DNA from: Sepioteuthis lessoniana
Lineage: Eukaryota; Mollusca; Cephalopoda; Myopsida; Loliginidae
Direction of reading: 5' to 3'
DNA: 64,000 bases
Assembly (NCBI GenBank): GCA_963585895.1
Contig: OY757911.1
Location: forward strand, 62,790,501-62,854,500
Positions 10,441-22,339 of this stretch are shown here, piece by piece. The position numbers and the translations under genes are program-made. How positions within the stretch are numbered: position 1 is the stretch's first letter; every line of letters begins with the position of its first letter. The notes under the pieces are model-generated. The model searched no databases and was not told the origin of the DNA. It was given only the letters and a program-made list of their open reading frames with translations.

Positions 10441-11494
10441 CAAGTATTCAGCGAAATCAGCTCCTACGGTAGGGGTCTGAATATTCACTCTTGGTGATGT
10501 AAACCTTAAAATTCAGAAAAAACGATATCTTTTAAGACCTCGAAAATGTGATACCCCAAATCTTCCCTTAAACCTATAAGATAGCCCTGTGTTTGGTTTT
10601 TGACTGAACAACTGTTTTTCTATCCCTCATTTATACAAACACTGAACACAGTACGATGGAAAAAAAACAATTACTTTTACGGTGAATTATACAGGAATTC
10701 TGAGTGGTATTTCGTTTCTAACATGTTCTTAAAATTGTCAGACAAGTCTTTGTTATATCACAGATAAAGTAATTTCATATACTGAGAAATAATTTTGTCC
10801 GAAGATCTTTGAGCTCCTTTTCATAAAGTACACAAGATCGGTAGTTAAGAAAATGGATGGTCGCCGCTTTGTTGGCACAAGAACTATAATGCTACGTCAT
10901 AAGCTGAACGAAGCATTTTGTTTGCAACAAAAACATTGTTTTTATGGTATGTCGAAAACCTTTAATAATCATTTGTAAGCTTATTGTTTATGACAACTTT
11001 TATCTCTTTAGAGTAAGATGACTCAACAAACAAAAAGAACGGCATTCTCTAACGGTTTCTCGAACCAAAGCAAGTCTATAAAGCTAAATTAGAAATTGGA
11101 AAAGCAAAAAAGTAAAGTAAAAAAAATTATTGACTTCCTTTGCCTGAGTCATTTGGCTGTGAGTGACATAGTTTGTTAGGTTTGTTTGTTTTTGGGGTTT
11201 TTGGGGGGGGGTTGTTTTATCAGAGAAGCAAGACCATTTTTAAGTCTTCTGATGATTTGGTTGATATTTGATTTTCACTAATACTGCTTTATCTAATGTT
11301 TTAATTTGTTCAAACCAATCAAAAACTTCCTTTTAAAAAACAAAACTGTTTTTTATGATTAAAAAATACGTGCATTTGACACTGGTCTTTTATATAAATC
11401 CCATCTTTATTTTAGCTAAACATGTGTTTTTGAATAAAATGAAATTCGTGCAAATTGATAAAAGAGATGTGGGTGTCTTAACGGGTAAGAGTTC
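10441..11494. other. Intergenic sequence, nothing recognised
   Basis: Contains a G run at about 11200-11210. No coding or repeat structure was recognised. Confidence 0.4.
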
Positions 11495-11665
11495 AGGGCC
11501 TGCACGAGGCTGTTTGCATTTCACTTTAAGTCGAAACCATTCAAAAAGGTATGAATCTATTTGTTCTCCCTCCAGCTAGGGTTAAATAGTAAGGTTGACA
11601 AGCAATGGTATGGTAACTGGTTTAAAAGAAAAAAAAAACTCAGAATTAAAATCAGAGACCAGAAA
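11495..11665 (+). mobile_element. Family B SINE fragment
   Basis: Retains the middle of family B: GCTGTTTGCATTTCACTTTA, AAAGGTATGAATCTATTTG, CTCCCTCCAGCTAGGGTTAA and ACTCAGAATTAAAATC. The head and the 3' end are gone. Short open frames over it are incidental. Confidence 0.55.
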
Positions 11666-12272
11666 AGAGATAAGCTTTGCCAAGATATTTGTAACAAAAC
11701 ACGCTACATAGTAAACGCTCTTACAACCAAACCAGGTTATGATGTAGCGTTATGGCACTTCATAGACACGTTTAACACTAAATTTTAAGTAGTCTATGAG
11801 TGTAACACTACCCCTTGAGTTGCTGTCGGGCCCTGTGGCAACCTCCCTGTGAGAAGAAGTAAGAAAAACTCAAATCATAGTTGCCAAAGAGAGAGAAACT
11901 GTATGAACTCCGTCACCTGCTTTAGATAGGCAGAGAGAAACAAACAGTTGCAAGACGAGAGAGGCAGACACAAACCTTGATATAATCGTTTTCACCCGGT
12001 CGCTTTCTGCTGTAATTTTTATACTTGACTTCTAGGTGTTCTGTCTTCACATATTCGCGCCCTATGTGAGGCTAACTTTCTTATCCTGTTTTCTATCTTA
12101 CGTCCATTTTACCGACTTCCCGTTTAAATCTTGTTTCAGCTAATCACTGAACCAGGCCGTATTGCTGCTGATACATTTCTATTTTTAACTTGAGCATCTA
12201 CAGCTATGATGACCTGGATTTCGGAAACCAACCATTCACGTTCCGATACGTTTTTCCTTTGTTGTTCTTAAA

Positions 12273-12274
<2 letters not shown>
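11666..12274. other. Intergenic sequence, nothing recognised
   Basis: No feature was supported on either strand. Confidence 0.35.

Positions 12275-12338
<64 letters not shown>
12275..12338. repeat. (CT)n microsatellite
   Basis: About 32 perfect CT dinucleotides, the source of spurious poly-SL and poly-RE frames. Confidence 0.97.
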
Positions 12339-12341
<3 letters not shown>

Positions 12342-14060
12342 CCTTATCACAGTGTCTCTGTCTCTCCCTCTTACTGCCTCGAATATCTTTCCCATATATG
12401 CCTCTCCTTTTTCACTCTCCTCTGGTTAGCCTTTAAGTCTAGCTAGGAAACAACCTACTGCTAAAACAATCAACCAGAATCCTTAATTATATTACAATGA
12501 GAATCGTGAGCGCAGATTTAAGATTCCAGAAGATACTCTGTTCACTTAACACTAGTACCTCTCGGAAATGCAAGAAACTGTTTCCCCAATCCCAGTTATT
12601 TGCAAAATAGCAAGGCAGATTAATCCCTTAAAGTCCTACATGCAACTGAAACTGTAGCATTTTCTTTGAGTGATAAGACTGTAACCCTACGATGTATAAT
12701 GTGTCCAGAACTTATAATAGATAAATGACTAACGACTTTTGATTTTCTGTTAATCGTTAGGAGGAAATTAGCAATAAGAATCAAGACAGGAAGCAAAATG
12801 TTTTAACAATTATCAAGCGGCTTGTAAATGCTCTCGTGACAACATCTGCAATGCTTTAAAATATTTCTTAGCCTTCGCTTTCTAAGTCTTAATAGTGTTC
12901 GATTAAATCTGTCTCGAGGTGAATGTAAGAAGTAATAAAAGTACTGATGCTAGGTACCTACAGGAAATTTCAAAAGTCACGCAAGGCCATTACGATCTCT
13001 TGATTTTATGGCACCTTTTTTTATTTGCTTTAAGAGAATGTGAACGTCAAAAGCCTCAGACAATGCAATAGCTTAAAGAAAAGACCTGGTTTAAAATTCA
13101 AACACTGCATCAATAGACATTGGCAGTAGTTTTGAAAATGTTTTCTAAACAGCAAAAAAGGGATAACCTCATAGGTTATTTTTCATACATAACTAAAGTC
13201 TGTCCACATTTCTAGGACCTTATTTACCAAGTCAAGAGAATCGTACAGACACTATATTTTTTCATTCTTTCATGTTTTATAATAATCTCTACAAATACAC
13301 ATACATATATATATACATATATATGTGTGCGTGTGTGTGTGTTTGTGTGTATGTGTGTGTGCAATAACGGTTATAGTAGCAAAGAGACTAAACAAGCCGA
13401 TTTCGAATCATTGACGTGCTTAATTGATCGATTTTAATGACACGTCAATTCGTTTGAGGTAATTTTATGCTGAGGGGTTAGAGAATTGCATAGCTTTAGA
13501 AGAATATTTTCGTGTAGTTTTTTACAAGATTTTTTGCACACGGTTATATATCACAAATAATTTGCAAAAAACTCGCTTACCAATTCCCAATTCAACATTC
13601 ACAAATCCAAGAATACAACTTCTCAACCTCACGATTTCTTTCCGTAAATAAGAAAAAGCAGGAGCGAAAATTGCCAGTACCAAAAAGATGAAAGACGGTT
13701 TCTCTTCCCAGGTATATTGTGAAAAATCAAAGAAAGAAAATGTCTCCTTTACAAGGAAAAGGAATCTGCAAAGTAGAGCTAATAGGTACCGAGCAAGAGC
13801 ACCAAAATCAGAGAACCTTGAAACTCTTGCTAAAGTTTAAAATGTATAATGAAAGGTGGTGAAAGACCTCAGATACTCTCATGATAATTACTGTCATCCG
13901 GTTAACGGGAAGGGCGGCGTTTCAGTTAGGTTTAGCCGATGATCGAGGCAGTCGAGAAAGCTGTACCGGATGTTGAGTTAGCTGACTGGGAAAATCAGTC
14001 CCTTAAAAATGCAACCTAACAGTTAGGCTATGATCCCTATTTATATCTATCCCTCATTTT
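12339..14060. other. Intergenic sequence with a small AT/GT microsatellite
   Basis: A broken (AT)n(GT)n tract lies at about 13303-13362. No other feature was recognised. The stretch after 13900 is less AT-rich and may be the far 5' end of the Tx1-like relic. Confidence 0.4.
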
Positions 14061-14078
14061 GTAGAGCCCTAAGGCTTA

Positions 14079-14573
14079 GTGCAACACTTTGATGTCGGTA
14101 TGATCCCACGAGACGGTTGGATTGCGACCGAACAAAGAACTGGCTGCCTAGGGCAAGCCATTGGCATCCTAGAACTCTGGAACCTCAGGTTGGATGTAGT
14201 AACGTTGCAGAATACATACTTCATTTGCAAGAATGATGAGTGGGTACTTTGTAATCGTTTCAGCATTAGCGGATCAGTTTAGCAGAAGGGTCACCCTGCA
14301 AGTTGGACATGGCCTGAAAGCGGAGAAGGATATTGTCTTTGCAGGTTCCAGATTACAGATGGTTACGGTTTGTACGCCCAATTGAGCTTTGGAAAGTCTT
14401 TCTTTCTTCCGGCAGTTAGGGCTGTATCTGACTGTCCCTGAGCGAAAAGATTTAATGTGCGATTGGAATGCGATCTTTGATTACAGAGTCGGGCGGGGTA
14501 CTTGTGATTTAATAGCGTGTAAAAGTAATCTGATTGTTTTCCTATTCGAAATTGACTTGCTCGACAGATTTCG
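14079..14573 (+). pseudogene. Tx1-like LINE relic, endonuclease region
   Basis: A frame near 14389-14573 reads SFFRQLGLYLTVPERKDL, then CDWNAIFDYRVGRG and LFEIDLLDRFRINR. The order LTVPER, (G)DWNAI and (D)LLDRFR matches the apurinic-type endonuclease of Tx1/L1-clade LINEs, where GDWN is a catalytic motif. Here the Gly is Cys. The sequence upstream to 14079 is coding-like but not assigned. The domain stops where a family C element inserts. The element is dead: the frame is short and the rest is separated by about 600 bp. Confidence 0.6.
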
Positions 14574-15160
14574 TATCAACCGGCAGGGGCAGCAGAATAC
14601 ACCAACTGCGACTCTGCAGAGGGATAAGACTCCCCAAACGAGTGCCAGGGATATGACACAAAACAATCTGATAGTGAGGCTCCAGTAATGCGTTGTATCC
14701 CGTCAATGCCATCGCTCCCTGGTTTACTCTGACTTGGAGTGGTAGTACATGATAAGGTCTTATCTATGGATCAAATCGAACAGTTTGACATTCAAATTAA
14801 GTGCAAAAAAACGACTGATGGTAAATTTAATAGTTTGAATTCGAATTGTTTGATGATTTAACTTTGTGTTAACAAATAACTGATGTTTAATTGGATTGTT
14901 CGTGATACACAGTATTACTTGGAACTATTTAACTTTGACATGGTAAATCGAATTGTTAGGAATAGCACCGTTTGATTATTTAACTGTGTATGAACAAATG
15001 ACTAATGTTTAATTGAATTGTTAATGATACATAGCTATAGATGGAAACATTTAACTTTGATGACTTAAGTTTACGATTCATATAATTCTAATATATGTAT
15101 AAACCGGAGTTGGCATTACATAACCCACAATGTTTTGTATGCCAAAAAAACAAACTAATA
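14574..15160 (+). mobile_element. Family C element inside the Tx1-like relic
   Basis: Begins near GGCAGGGGCAGCAGAATACA, then ACTCTGCAGAGGGATAAGAC, GAGGCTCCAGTAATGC, ACTTGGAGTGGTAGTACATG and CTTATCTATGGATCAAATCG. It has several AT-rich internal units with TTTGATTATTTAACTGTG and TTAATTGAATTGTTAATGAT. It ends in GGCATTACATAACCCACAAT followed by an A-rich tail near 15150. Confidence 0.75.
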
Positions 15161-16300
15161 TTTCATTTGGAATTCCTTAGGAGGGAAATGTGGATATGAC
15201 AGTGTAGTTTTCCCTCAGATCCTATCTGAATAGAGTGTTAAAGGGGCATATGTAGATTTTATATCATGCCGAAAGTTCTATTGGTTAGAGATTGCTGTTC
15301 ATAAATTGGCGATGATCAGTTAGCATTTAAGTGATAGGCCTAACATGGCTGGCTGTTAGAAATTGAATATCTCGTTATTTTTTTAGGGGAGATTAATGGA
15401 GAGAGTTACCGGGAATAAGTGGCGGGGCTCCCCAAAGTACAGAATTAGAGACTGCACAGTCAAATGCTATCAAAAATTCATTTAGATAAGACTAAGGCGT
15501 CGAAGTCTTTTGAAGATAGATTTTCCTGGGCAGCACGTAGTTAGATGTAGGCTAAATAGGGTAACCAACGCGGCAGTGAAACCCAACACGAATGCGCGTA
15601 AGAAAAAAACGGAGATTCCCAGATCGTTTTATAAAACTTGTCAATTCCCCGTATGGACACAGACTTTAGTCGACTCGTAAAATTTACGACACCTTTCGGG
15701 TGTATTTAAAGGTTGCAGAAACCTCTGATGCAAGATTTGTTACAGCTATCTTGCAGACTTTCTTCATTTGCAGGCAGCTGAACCGGCTAGCTGTAAAGGA
15801 GAGAGACAGATTGTAAAATCGGTGATGCGTTGAACCGAGTTGACCTCAAGAAAGCATCAGGGCTTAATGGTCTGTCGTACATAAGTGTATTTCAAAATAT
15901 CGCACGTTTTTCAGCCTATTTTGACGGATGTGTTCAATTATTGATTTGTTTCGGGAGCTTCCCCCGGTCATCTTACTAAGGGTGTAATCACATAACCGAA
16001 GAACGTTGGCAAGCATTTCTGGGAGTGGCTATATTATTATAGACCCATTATTCTGATAAAAACAGTTTTAAAGATATTGGTTAAGGTCTTAACGAATCGT
16101 TTGCGAATTGTTGCTGGGAATCTGATCGGAAGTGAGCAGAACAACGGTGTAAAGGGAACATCGATCAAGAGCAATTTACACTTGGTTAGAACGATTCTAG
16201 AGAGTGTAGAAGAAAACAGGGAAGCTACGCTGATCAGTTAAGATCAGTCCAGTACATTCGATAGTATGCATCACCGGTTCTTGGCGACTGTTTGTTGGTA
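15161..16300 (+). pseudogene. Tx1-like LINE relic, reverse transcriptase region
   Basis: After the C insertion, degraded frames read LKKASGLNGLSY (the KSPG-DGL region of RT). From about 16040 they read YRPIILIKTVLKILVK, LTNRLRIVAGNLIGSEQ, GVKGTSIKSNLHLVRTILE and DQSSTFDSMHHRFLAT. This order (YRPI, LANRL, I..EQ..G..GRSI.DNLHLVR, DQ.KAFD..DHRFL) is that of Tx1-type L1-clade LINEs. Stops and frameshifts are frequent, and the YADD region is not visible downstream. It is an old 5'-to-RT remnant of one element that includes 14079-14573. Confidence 0.65.
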
Positions 16301-17082
16301 AACCTCATTAGTTTTTCTATTCACAAGCTGACTTGATGTGACAGGAAAAGATGTAATAGTAAATGATGTAATTGGAAAAAACTAGATCTCATGACATTCA
16401 ACAAAATGTGGGTGCATACAACAAGTTTGGTCGAGAGAACCAGGGTTAGGTTGAAATCGAATTTCCCTTCTCTTCATGGCGCACGCAGTCCGGGTCGTGT
16501 ATCGGGGCCCCACCCTGGGTAAGTAGGTTCAACTAGCTTATCTTAGTATGATTGTTTCTCGACCCCAAAGCATCTCTCCAGGATTCCCGCATCCAAATCA
16601 TTTACTCCTACTGCCGAGACCATTTGATTAATCTTGGAATTAAACAGGATCATATCAATGTAAACCATCACCACCCAACTCCTCGATTGATTTTGAGTTC
16701 GATCACAAGAACCCATCCCCACCTACAGACCGATCAACTTGTTTTCAGATTTAAATCCGGGAAACAGCGCGCGACTTTCTTTAGAGTTTAAGATTTAAGG
16801 GAGAACACCAAATCAACCATTATTTGGTTGACTTTTCCATTTCTTTAATGGAAATTATCTTATTTTGAATTCATTACCCATGGCATTTGTTAAAATGTAT
16901 TTCCATGTCGCTATTAGGGGATAAGCAGGCTAGCCCACAGAGTGCTTGAAGTATTATAGTAAAAGCAGGATGTAACGCGATCATAAGAATATATCTACCT
17001 TAAGTAAATCCTATTTAAAATAAATGCATACGAATGAAATTAGCTAAGGAAAATCAAAGTTCTTAAATCATCATTCCAAATC
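16301..17082. other. Mostly unassigned; possible tail of the Tx1-like relic
   Basis: The first 200 bp may continue the Tx1-like element, but I could not identify its motifs. The rest shows nothing. Confidence 0.3.
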
Positions 17083-17410
17083 CATTCAAAAATCTTTCTG
17101 GCAAAATGTCCAAACCTCAAATGTTATAAAAAGATGACCACACACCTCCCAAATTCATTCAAAAATCTTTCTGGCTAAATGTCCTGACTTTAAATGTTTT
17201 TAAAGAGTGACCACACACCTCTCTAATGCATTCAAAAATATTTCCGGCAAAATTTCCCGACCTTAAATGTTTTAAAAGGTGACCACACACCTCCCTAATT
17301 CATTCAAAAATATTTCCAGCTAAATGTCCAGACCTTAATTGTTTTTTTAAAGGATGACCACTCACTACCCTAATCCTTTCAAAAATATTTTTCGGAAAAA
17401 GGTCCAAATG
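17083..17410. repeat. 73-bp minisatellite, about 4.5 copies
   Basis: Units begin with CATTCAAAAAT at 17083, 17156, 17229 and 17301, and a diverged unit starts at about 17376. Spacing is therefore 73, 73, 72 and 75 bp. Each unit carries TTTCTGGC-AAATGTCC, a CTTAAATGTTT block and TGACCACACACCTC. Divergence increases toward the right end. Confidence 0.9.
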
Positions 17411-17528
17411 TACGTGTCTTGATATATTGCTCGTTGGTTTGAAATAGACTTAGCCGATGAGTTAATCCAGTTGAACCCGAGTAGCCTATGTGATGTATTC
17501 CACACTGATGCACACACGCACACACGCA

Positions 17529-17530
17529 CT

Positions 17531-17599
<69 letters not shown>

Positions 17600-17616
17600 A
17601 GAGAGAGAGAGAGAGA
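17529..17616. repeat. Compound (AT)n(GT)n(GA)n microsatellite
   Basis: AT dinucleotides are followed by about 24 GT units and a short GA run, ending just before a family B SINE head. Confidence 0.95.
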
Positions 17617-17629
17617 TTGAGATAAAGAT

Positions 17630-17922
17630 AGGGTTCTTATGGAGTAATGGTCATCGTCGTAGGAAATGAACACCATGACCCAAGTTCAAACCCTTGATGA
17701 GACTGTTTCCATTTCACATAGCACTCATACACTGGGAAAAGGTATTTATACAACTGATCTCCTTCCAGCTGTTAGTAAATAGTAGAGCCGACTTGACTTG
17801 ATATGGCAACCGATCTAAAAAAAGAATACAATGAATTCAAACCTGATAAAAGCTTAAAATGATCTTGTGTCACATCCTGGTCATGCAAAAAGATAAATAT
17901 ATATATATATATATATATATTA
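17630..17922 (+). mobile_element. Family B SINE with (AT)n tail
   Basis: Head GAGTAATGGTCATCGTCGTA with B box AAGTTCAAACCC, then GACTGTTTCCATTTCACATA, GGGAAAAGGTATTTATAC, CCAGCTGTTAGTAAATAGTA, GAATTCAAACCTGATAAAAG and TGTGTCACATCCTGGTC. It ends in GATAAATATATATAT, so the dinucleotide tract grows directly from the SINE tail. Confidence 0.85.
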
Positions 17923-17982
17923 AACAGGTTTGGATAAATAAAATGGAATCCGTGTTATTCGGAAGTTTTTCATTTTTTATTC

Positions 17983-18450
17983 TGATGCATATTGACCCTT
18001 GACTAGCAGTCAATCAGAAATTTCTCTGAAAAAAGGACGCACTTTTGTAAATAAGCGGAAGCAGTCACATGGCTGATCGGAAGTCATGGGCGTATGAAAT
18101 GATATATGCAGATGCCCGCGCAAGAATCCGAGTCAGTTGGAATCGGTGCGTAGCTGACTCAGACACAGCTTGCAGTTACTGATTGCACCCGGTAGGGCTG
18201 CAGCCGAGAAGCTGGCCGACAAGCAAAAGAACTGCAAAGTGGGGTTTTGAAGATAACACAGCGTGATATGGTCAAGAGGAGTAGTTATGGATCCATATCG
18301 CAGTCTTTCTTTTTTCTCTCCCTCCGTCCGTCTGTCTCACAAAATATTCAACCCCTTTTCGAGAATAGCGTTAAAGATATGTTTTTCTCAATAAGAGTTA
18401 TGGTAATTCGTCTTACATGTATATTCACTCATTATGGGTATATAATACGT
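17983..18450 (+). mobile_element. LTR-like relic related to the LTR at 60458
   Basis: Starts TGATGCATATTGACCCTTGA, carries TTGTAAATAAGCGGAAG and GAGTCAGTTGGAA, and ends with a segment resembling CCCTTTCAAGAAC...AAAGATAT. The same blocks appear in the same order in the LTR at 60458-60871. The right border is not clear. No internal coding region flanks it, so it is probably an old solo LTR. Confidence 0.45.
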
Positions 18451-18663
18451 TCAAGAGTTCTAATGTCTGTTTGTTTTTTGGAGGTAGGGGGTTGGGGGGC
18501 TTTGTTTGTTTTGTTTTGTTTTTTTTATGCAACGATCTAAGTTCAATAATGATTTCTCCAAAGGAGCCATTTTTGGTAAGCTGAGTACTTGAATAAGCAA
18601 TTTTTTCTAGCCTAATCATCTCAAGTAGAATATACGTTTTATTTAATCATTTTTAATTTTCTG
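18451..18663. other. Short G- and T-rich spacer
   Basis: Nothing recognised apart from a G/T-rich patch at about 18481-18530. Confidence 0.4.
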
Positions 18664-19145
18664 TCATCATCATTATGTCATGCTATCAGCATGGATATCC
18701 CTGATCCTCTTTCACCACCCCTCCCTATCGTCCATTGCTTCCGGTAGGTCTTCAAGGCTAAATCCCGTATTGGCACAGAACTGCTGCATGTAGATTCGAA
18801 GTGCAGGGGTCCACAGGAGTGCATTACTTATGAGCTTGTCCTTACTTCTCCAGCAGTGTCTCGCATGTCTGGTTCGTCTAATTTCGATAGTTTTCGTGAT
18901 GGATGGTACATGGCCGTACAGCTGCTGCTTTGTGGGGTGTTGCCTCCAGGATTTGTTCAATATTTGTTCGCAGCATTCTTGTGTAGTTGCCATCAAGCTT
19001 TTTCTCCATACGTTTAGTTAGCATCCATGTAGTGCATCCATATAGCAGTATCAACACGATCGCTGCTTGGAAGAAACTGCGCTTCATTTTATCGGTCAGT
19101 GGACAGCTATAGATAGGCTATCGGTCAGATGGAAGTTAGACCAAA
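18664..19145 (-). pseudogene. RTE-like LINE 3' fragment, antisense
   Basis: On the minus strand it reads LTDKMKRSFFQAAIVLILLYG, CTTWMLTKRMEKKLDGNYTR, NKSWRQHPTKQQLYGHVPSI, RRTRHARHCWRSKDKL and LEDLPEAMDDREGW. These match the C-terminal 150 residues of the LINE at 37.85-41.05 kb. The 3' end lies at 18664, where a short ATGATGATG-like tail is seen as CATCATCATTATG on the plus strand. The fragment is 5'-truncated and carries frameshifts, as in an old, partial reverse-transcription product. Confidence 0.88.
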
Positions 19146-20649
19146 CCAATAAAAATTTTCTGTAATATTGATAAACATTGAATACTTTTGGGTTTGTTTT
19201 GATATATACCTAGAGGGAGGAATATTTATGGAAAATCAATTGATTTCCATTCGCAAATGATAATTTTGGGGCAAAAATAGGCTTGTATCTGTACTTTTCC
19301 ATTTGCTGACCAATCGGTTCTTACGCGTTCTTCTTATCTTAAATATCTTTGAAATTCACAGAAGACCATATTTGAATTGTCATGAAAATTTTGAAGGCTC
19401 AAAACCCAAAATATATTTAAAAGCATTTTCCCCTCCTGAAATTTAAAAAATAAATTTTTTGACCCGTTAGAATCATAAACGACTCATTAACTTTTTTTTT
19501 TATCTAGTTTACAAGTAAGCTAGGAAATCTATAAATCTTCAGTAAATCTATTCAAACCTTTCCACTTTGTTTCTTTTGACTGAAAATCTTATATTCTGTA
19601 CCTTCAAGTTTGCATTTAACTTCAACATCACTTCATTATTCACAACTGAACGAAATGTTTATTTCATAAATATTCATACTGCAATTAGAATTTTTCTCAA
19701 GCTGGTGAAAATTCAAGCAACATCCGCTTACATTTTGGCGCATTAATATACTTTCTCTCCTACACTGTGACATACTCGCACAAAGATCGTTTACACACAA
19801 GATTTAGGCAATGCAAACTACTACATTGAAATATGAACTTTTCCTTCTTGTGATGTTAATATTTAGAGAATATTAACGCTCTAACTAATACTATCTTTCT
19901 TATAAGAAAATACGTTGTAAATTCTGTTTTTCTAACAATTTTTTCTCTCAATTCAAAGAAATGAAGTTTATATAATTTGTACATTGGTGCTTTATTCAAT
20001 CATTTGTACATTTATCTGCAACACATACGAACATAAAAACTGGATGAGATAGATAGATAGATAGATAGATCACTTAAATATTTCATAGGGTCAATTGCTG
20101 ACAAGTAAAAGCAATTGCATTTCTCGTCAGATAATGTAAGTCTGTGTAAAAAAAAAACTCTATTCTCCAATATTTTGTATTCCAATCGACCACGCGGAAT
20201 TACGCCAGCATGTAATTACGTTGGCCTAATTCAACGAATTCGGCTCATTAGGAAAATAATAACAAATATTTAAGGAAGATTATTTTATGCTCCACAAAAC
20301 TGACTTGATGCCAAAGTTTGCCAACAAAAATCTTTAACGAATTTTTCATCCAAGAAGCTGGAATATATGTAAACAGCATCAAGATTAGAATATGGCAAAA
20401 ATAAATTAGATAATCATAAAAAAAGCTTCCAATATTATAATAATTTTTGAAGGATTAATTCATATCTTTAAAAATTAACAGAAATAATATTAAACACTAT
20501 CACGAAAGGACCAAAATAATTCTCTGTTTTTTTATTCCTATAACAAATGAACTTATGATGCCATTGTCTGGTAATTCTTGATCTTATGTACAATGTACAT
20601 GATGACATTAATTCACACACACACACACACACACATACAAGTTTATATG

Positions 20650-20714
<65 letters not shown>

Positions 20715-20888
20715 ATTTGAGAAAAACAGAAATAAATCCAACAGTATGTAAATACAAAAATATGACAAAACAAGTTATTCAGAGGATGTATTTATTTATA
20801 TGTGAATAATACGCAATCGTTTATTTTTACGGTTTTTAAACCATCATTAGGGCGATGTTGATATGTGATGTTGTCTCATCCAAAAATG
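19146..20888. other. AT-rich sequence with small microsatellites
   Basis: A segment at about 19205-19275 recurs inverted at about 31058-31115 (see findings). Small tracts are (GATA)n at 20048-20072, (CA)n at 20612-20634 and mixed (AT)n(GT)n at 20648-20712. No coding region was seen. Confidence 0.5.

Positions 20889-20947
<59 letters not shown>
20889..20947. repeat. (AT)n microsatellite
   Basis: About 29 uninterrupted AT units. The 3' end of an antisense B SINE lies about 100 bp to the right. Confidence 0.95.
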
Positions 20948-20951
<4 letters not shown>

Positions 20952-21047
20952 TCCTAAAATCTCCTAAATTGTAATGAAAAACGTCAAATTACCCTAAGTG
21001 CAACAAATGTATGTTGATTATTTAAAAATATATCCGAGTATGCATTT

Positions 21048-21345
21048 ATCCAACCCTTTCGCAATAGAAAGGACGTGACACAAGGTCAATTTCAAAGCAG
21101 ACTAATTCTGGTTGGAATTCAGAGTTTTCTTTTTCCTTGACTGGTTACCTTACCAAGTTTAGAGAATCCAATCTGCCCAAGTATGTATTCCCAGCTGGGA
21201 AGATAAGTCGGATTAATATCGTTCCCAAGGGCATTAGCGCAAAGTGAACTGCAATCAGCCTCATATAGATTTTGAACTCATATCACAGATTCCATTTTCT
21301 TCGACAATAACCGTTAGGCTATGTACGCCCCCTTATTAGAGCAGA
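21048..21345 (-). mobile_element. Family B SINE, antisense, diverged
   Basis: On the minus strand: a head with GGTTATTGTCGAAGAAAATG and a B-box-like AGTTCAAAATC, then GCACTTTGCGC, CCTTGGGAACGATATTAATC, GGAAAAAGAAAACTCTGAAT and CACAAGGTC (plus-strand form). It covers nearly the whole element but is clearly old. Confidence 0.7.
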
Positions 21346-21399
21346 GTAGAAGTTAACGACTCGGAGAATAAAATAAAAAGATTTCAAACTACTTCTGGG

Positions 21400-21560
21400 T
21401 CACTTTGCGTTCTCTTCGTAGAAATGTTCTTGAGAAAGGCATGAACCCACTTCTTTCTCAGCTATGGATAAGTATCATAGAAGCTGGAGTCGTTTAATGT
21501 TGAGTGCTGGATAACTGGTTCGAGCACGGATCGTTCTTTACCATTAGTCACATGTAACTC
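21400..21560 (+). mobile_element. Probable family B SINE middle fragment
   Basis: The blocks TTCTTGAGAAAGGCATGAAC and TTTCTCAGCTATGGATAAG match the centre of family B. The flanks are not recognisable. Confidence 0.4.
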
Positions 21561-22335
21561 TGAACAACCTGTTGTATATTAGTTGGGGAAGAGAAAAGCA
21601 CTGCAGAATAAAACTAACTTCTTTAAGAGGTGGACATAAAGAAGAATTATCAACCACTGCACTCCTGTAATCAAACATATCATCGGAAACGTCTAGCATC
21701 AAAAACAGATTACCATTTTTATAAGAGCATCATACAGAAAAAAATGTTTGTTACTTTGAATTCTTTTTTATTCTTTTTTTTTTTTAATTTGAGCAGTCAT
21801 TTACGATATGAACAACATGATGCAAATGTCAACGTTTATATCAATTTGACAGGAAGCATCACTGAAAAACTGAAACAGACCCGATTAACAGGATATCCAA
21901 AAAACGTAACTGGAAACAATATCTATGTTTTTCGGTTTAGGTAAAAATAGATGGATAAATAAAATTTGACTTCTTTAAAAAAGATTTTTTTTTTATTCTT
22001 AGTTGGTGCATAATTTGATTGTTTTAATTACTTTTGCTCCACCAAAGCAATTTTAGTCTAAACAAAGCAGAAAAATTTCGATTTATGTTGGCAAAGAAAA
22101 AACATAATTTTTTAAAAGCAACGTTACTTTGGAAAACAAATTAAACATTTCCAAAAGAAATATTCATACATATATTCCCAAAGAGTTTTCGCACTCATGT
22201 GTGTCTGTAGAAGTCGACAGGGAGACTTAAACACTGTTTATGCAATATTGATTTTACAAGTACAGGATCATTCATAAGTCGTTACTTGGTGTCCATTGAT
22301 ATTTCTTGTAATGACCAGTGGACTAGCAATCGACC
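21561..22335. other. AT-rich sequence, nothing recognised
   Basis: No supported feature. Confidence 0.35.
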
Positions 22336-22339
22336 AATA

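Noticed and set aside
17083..17410. CRISPR-like array
   Set aside because: The whole 73-bp unit is repeated with no unique spacers, and the genome is eukaryotic.
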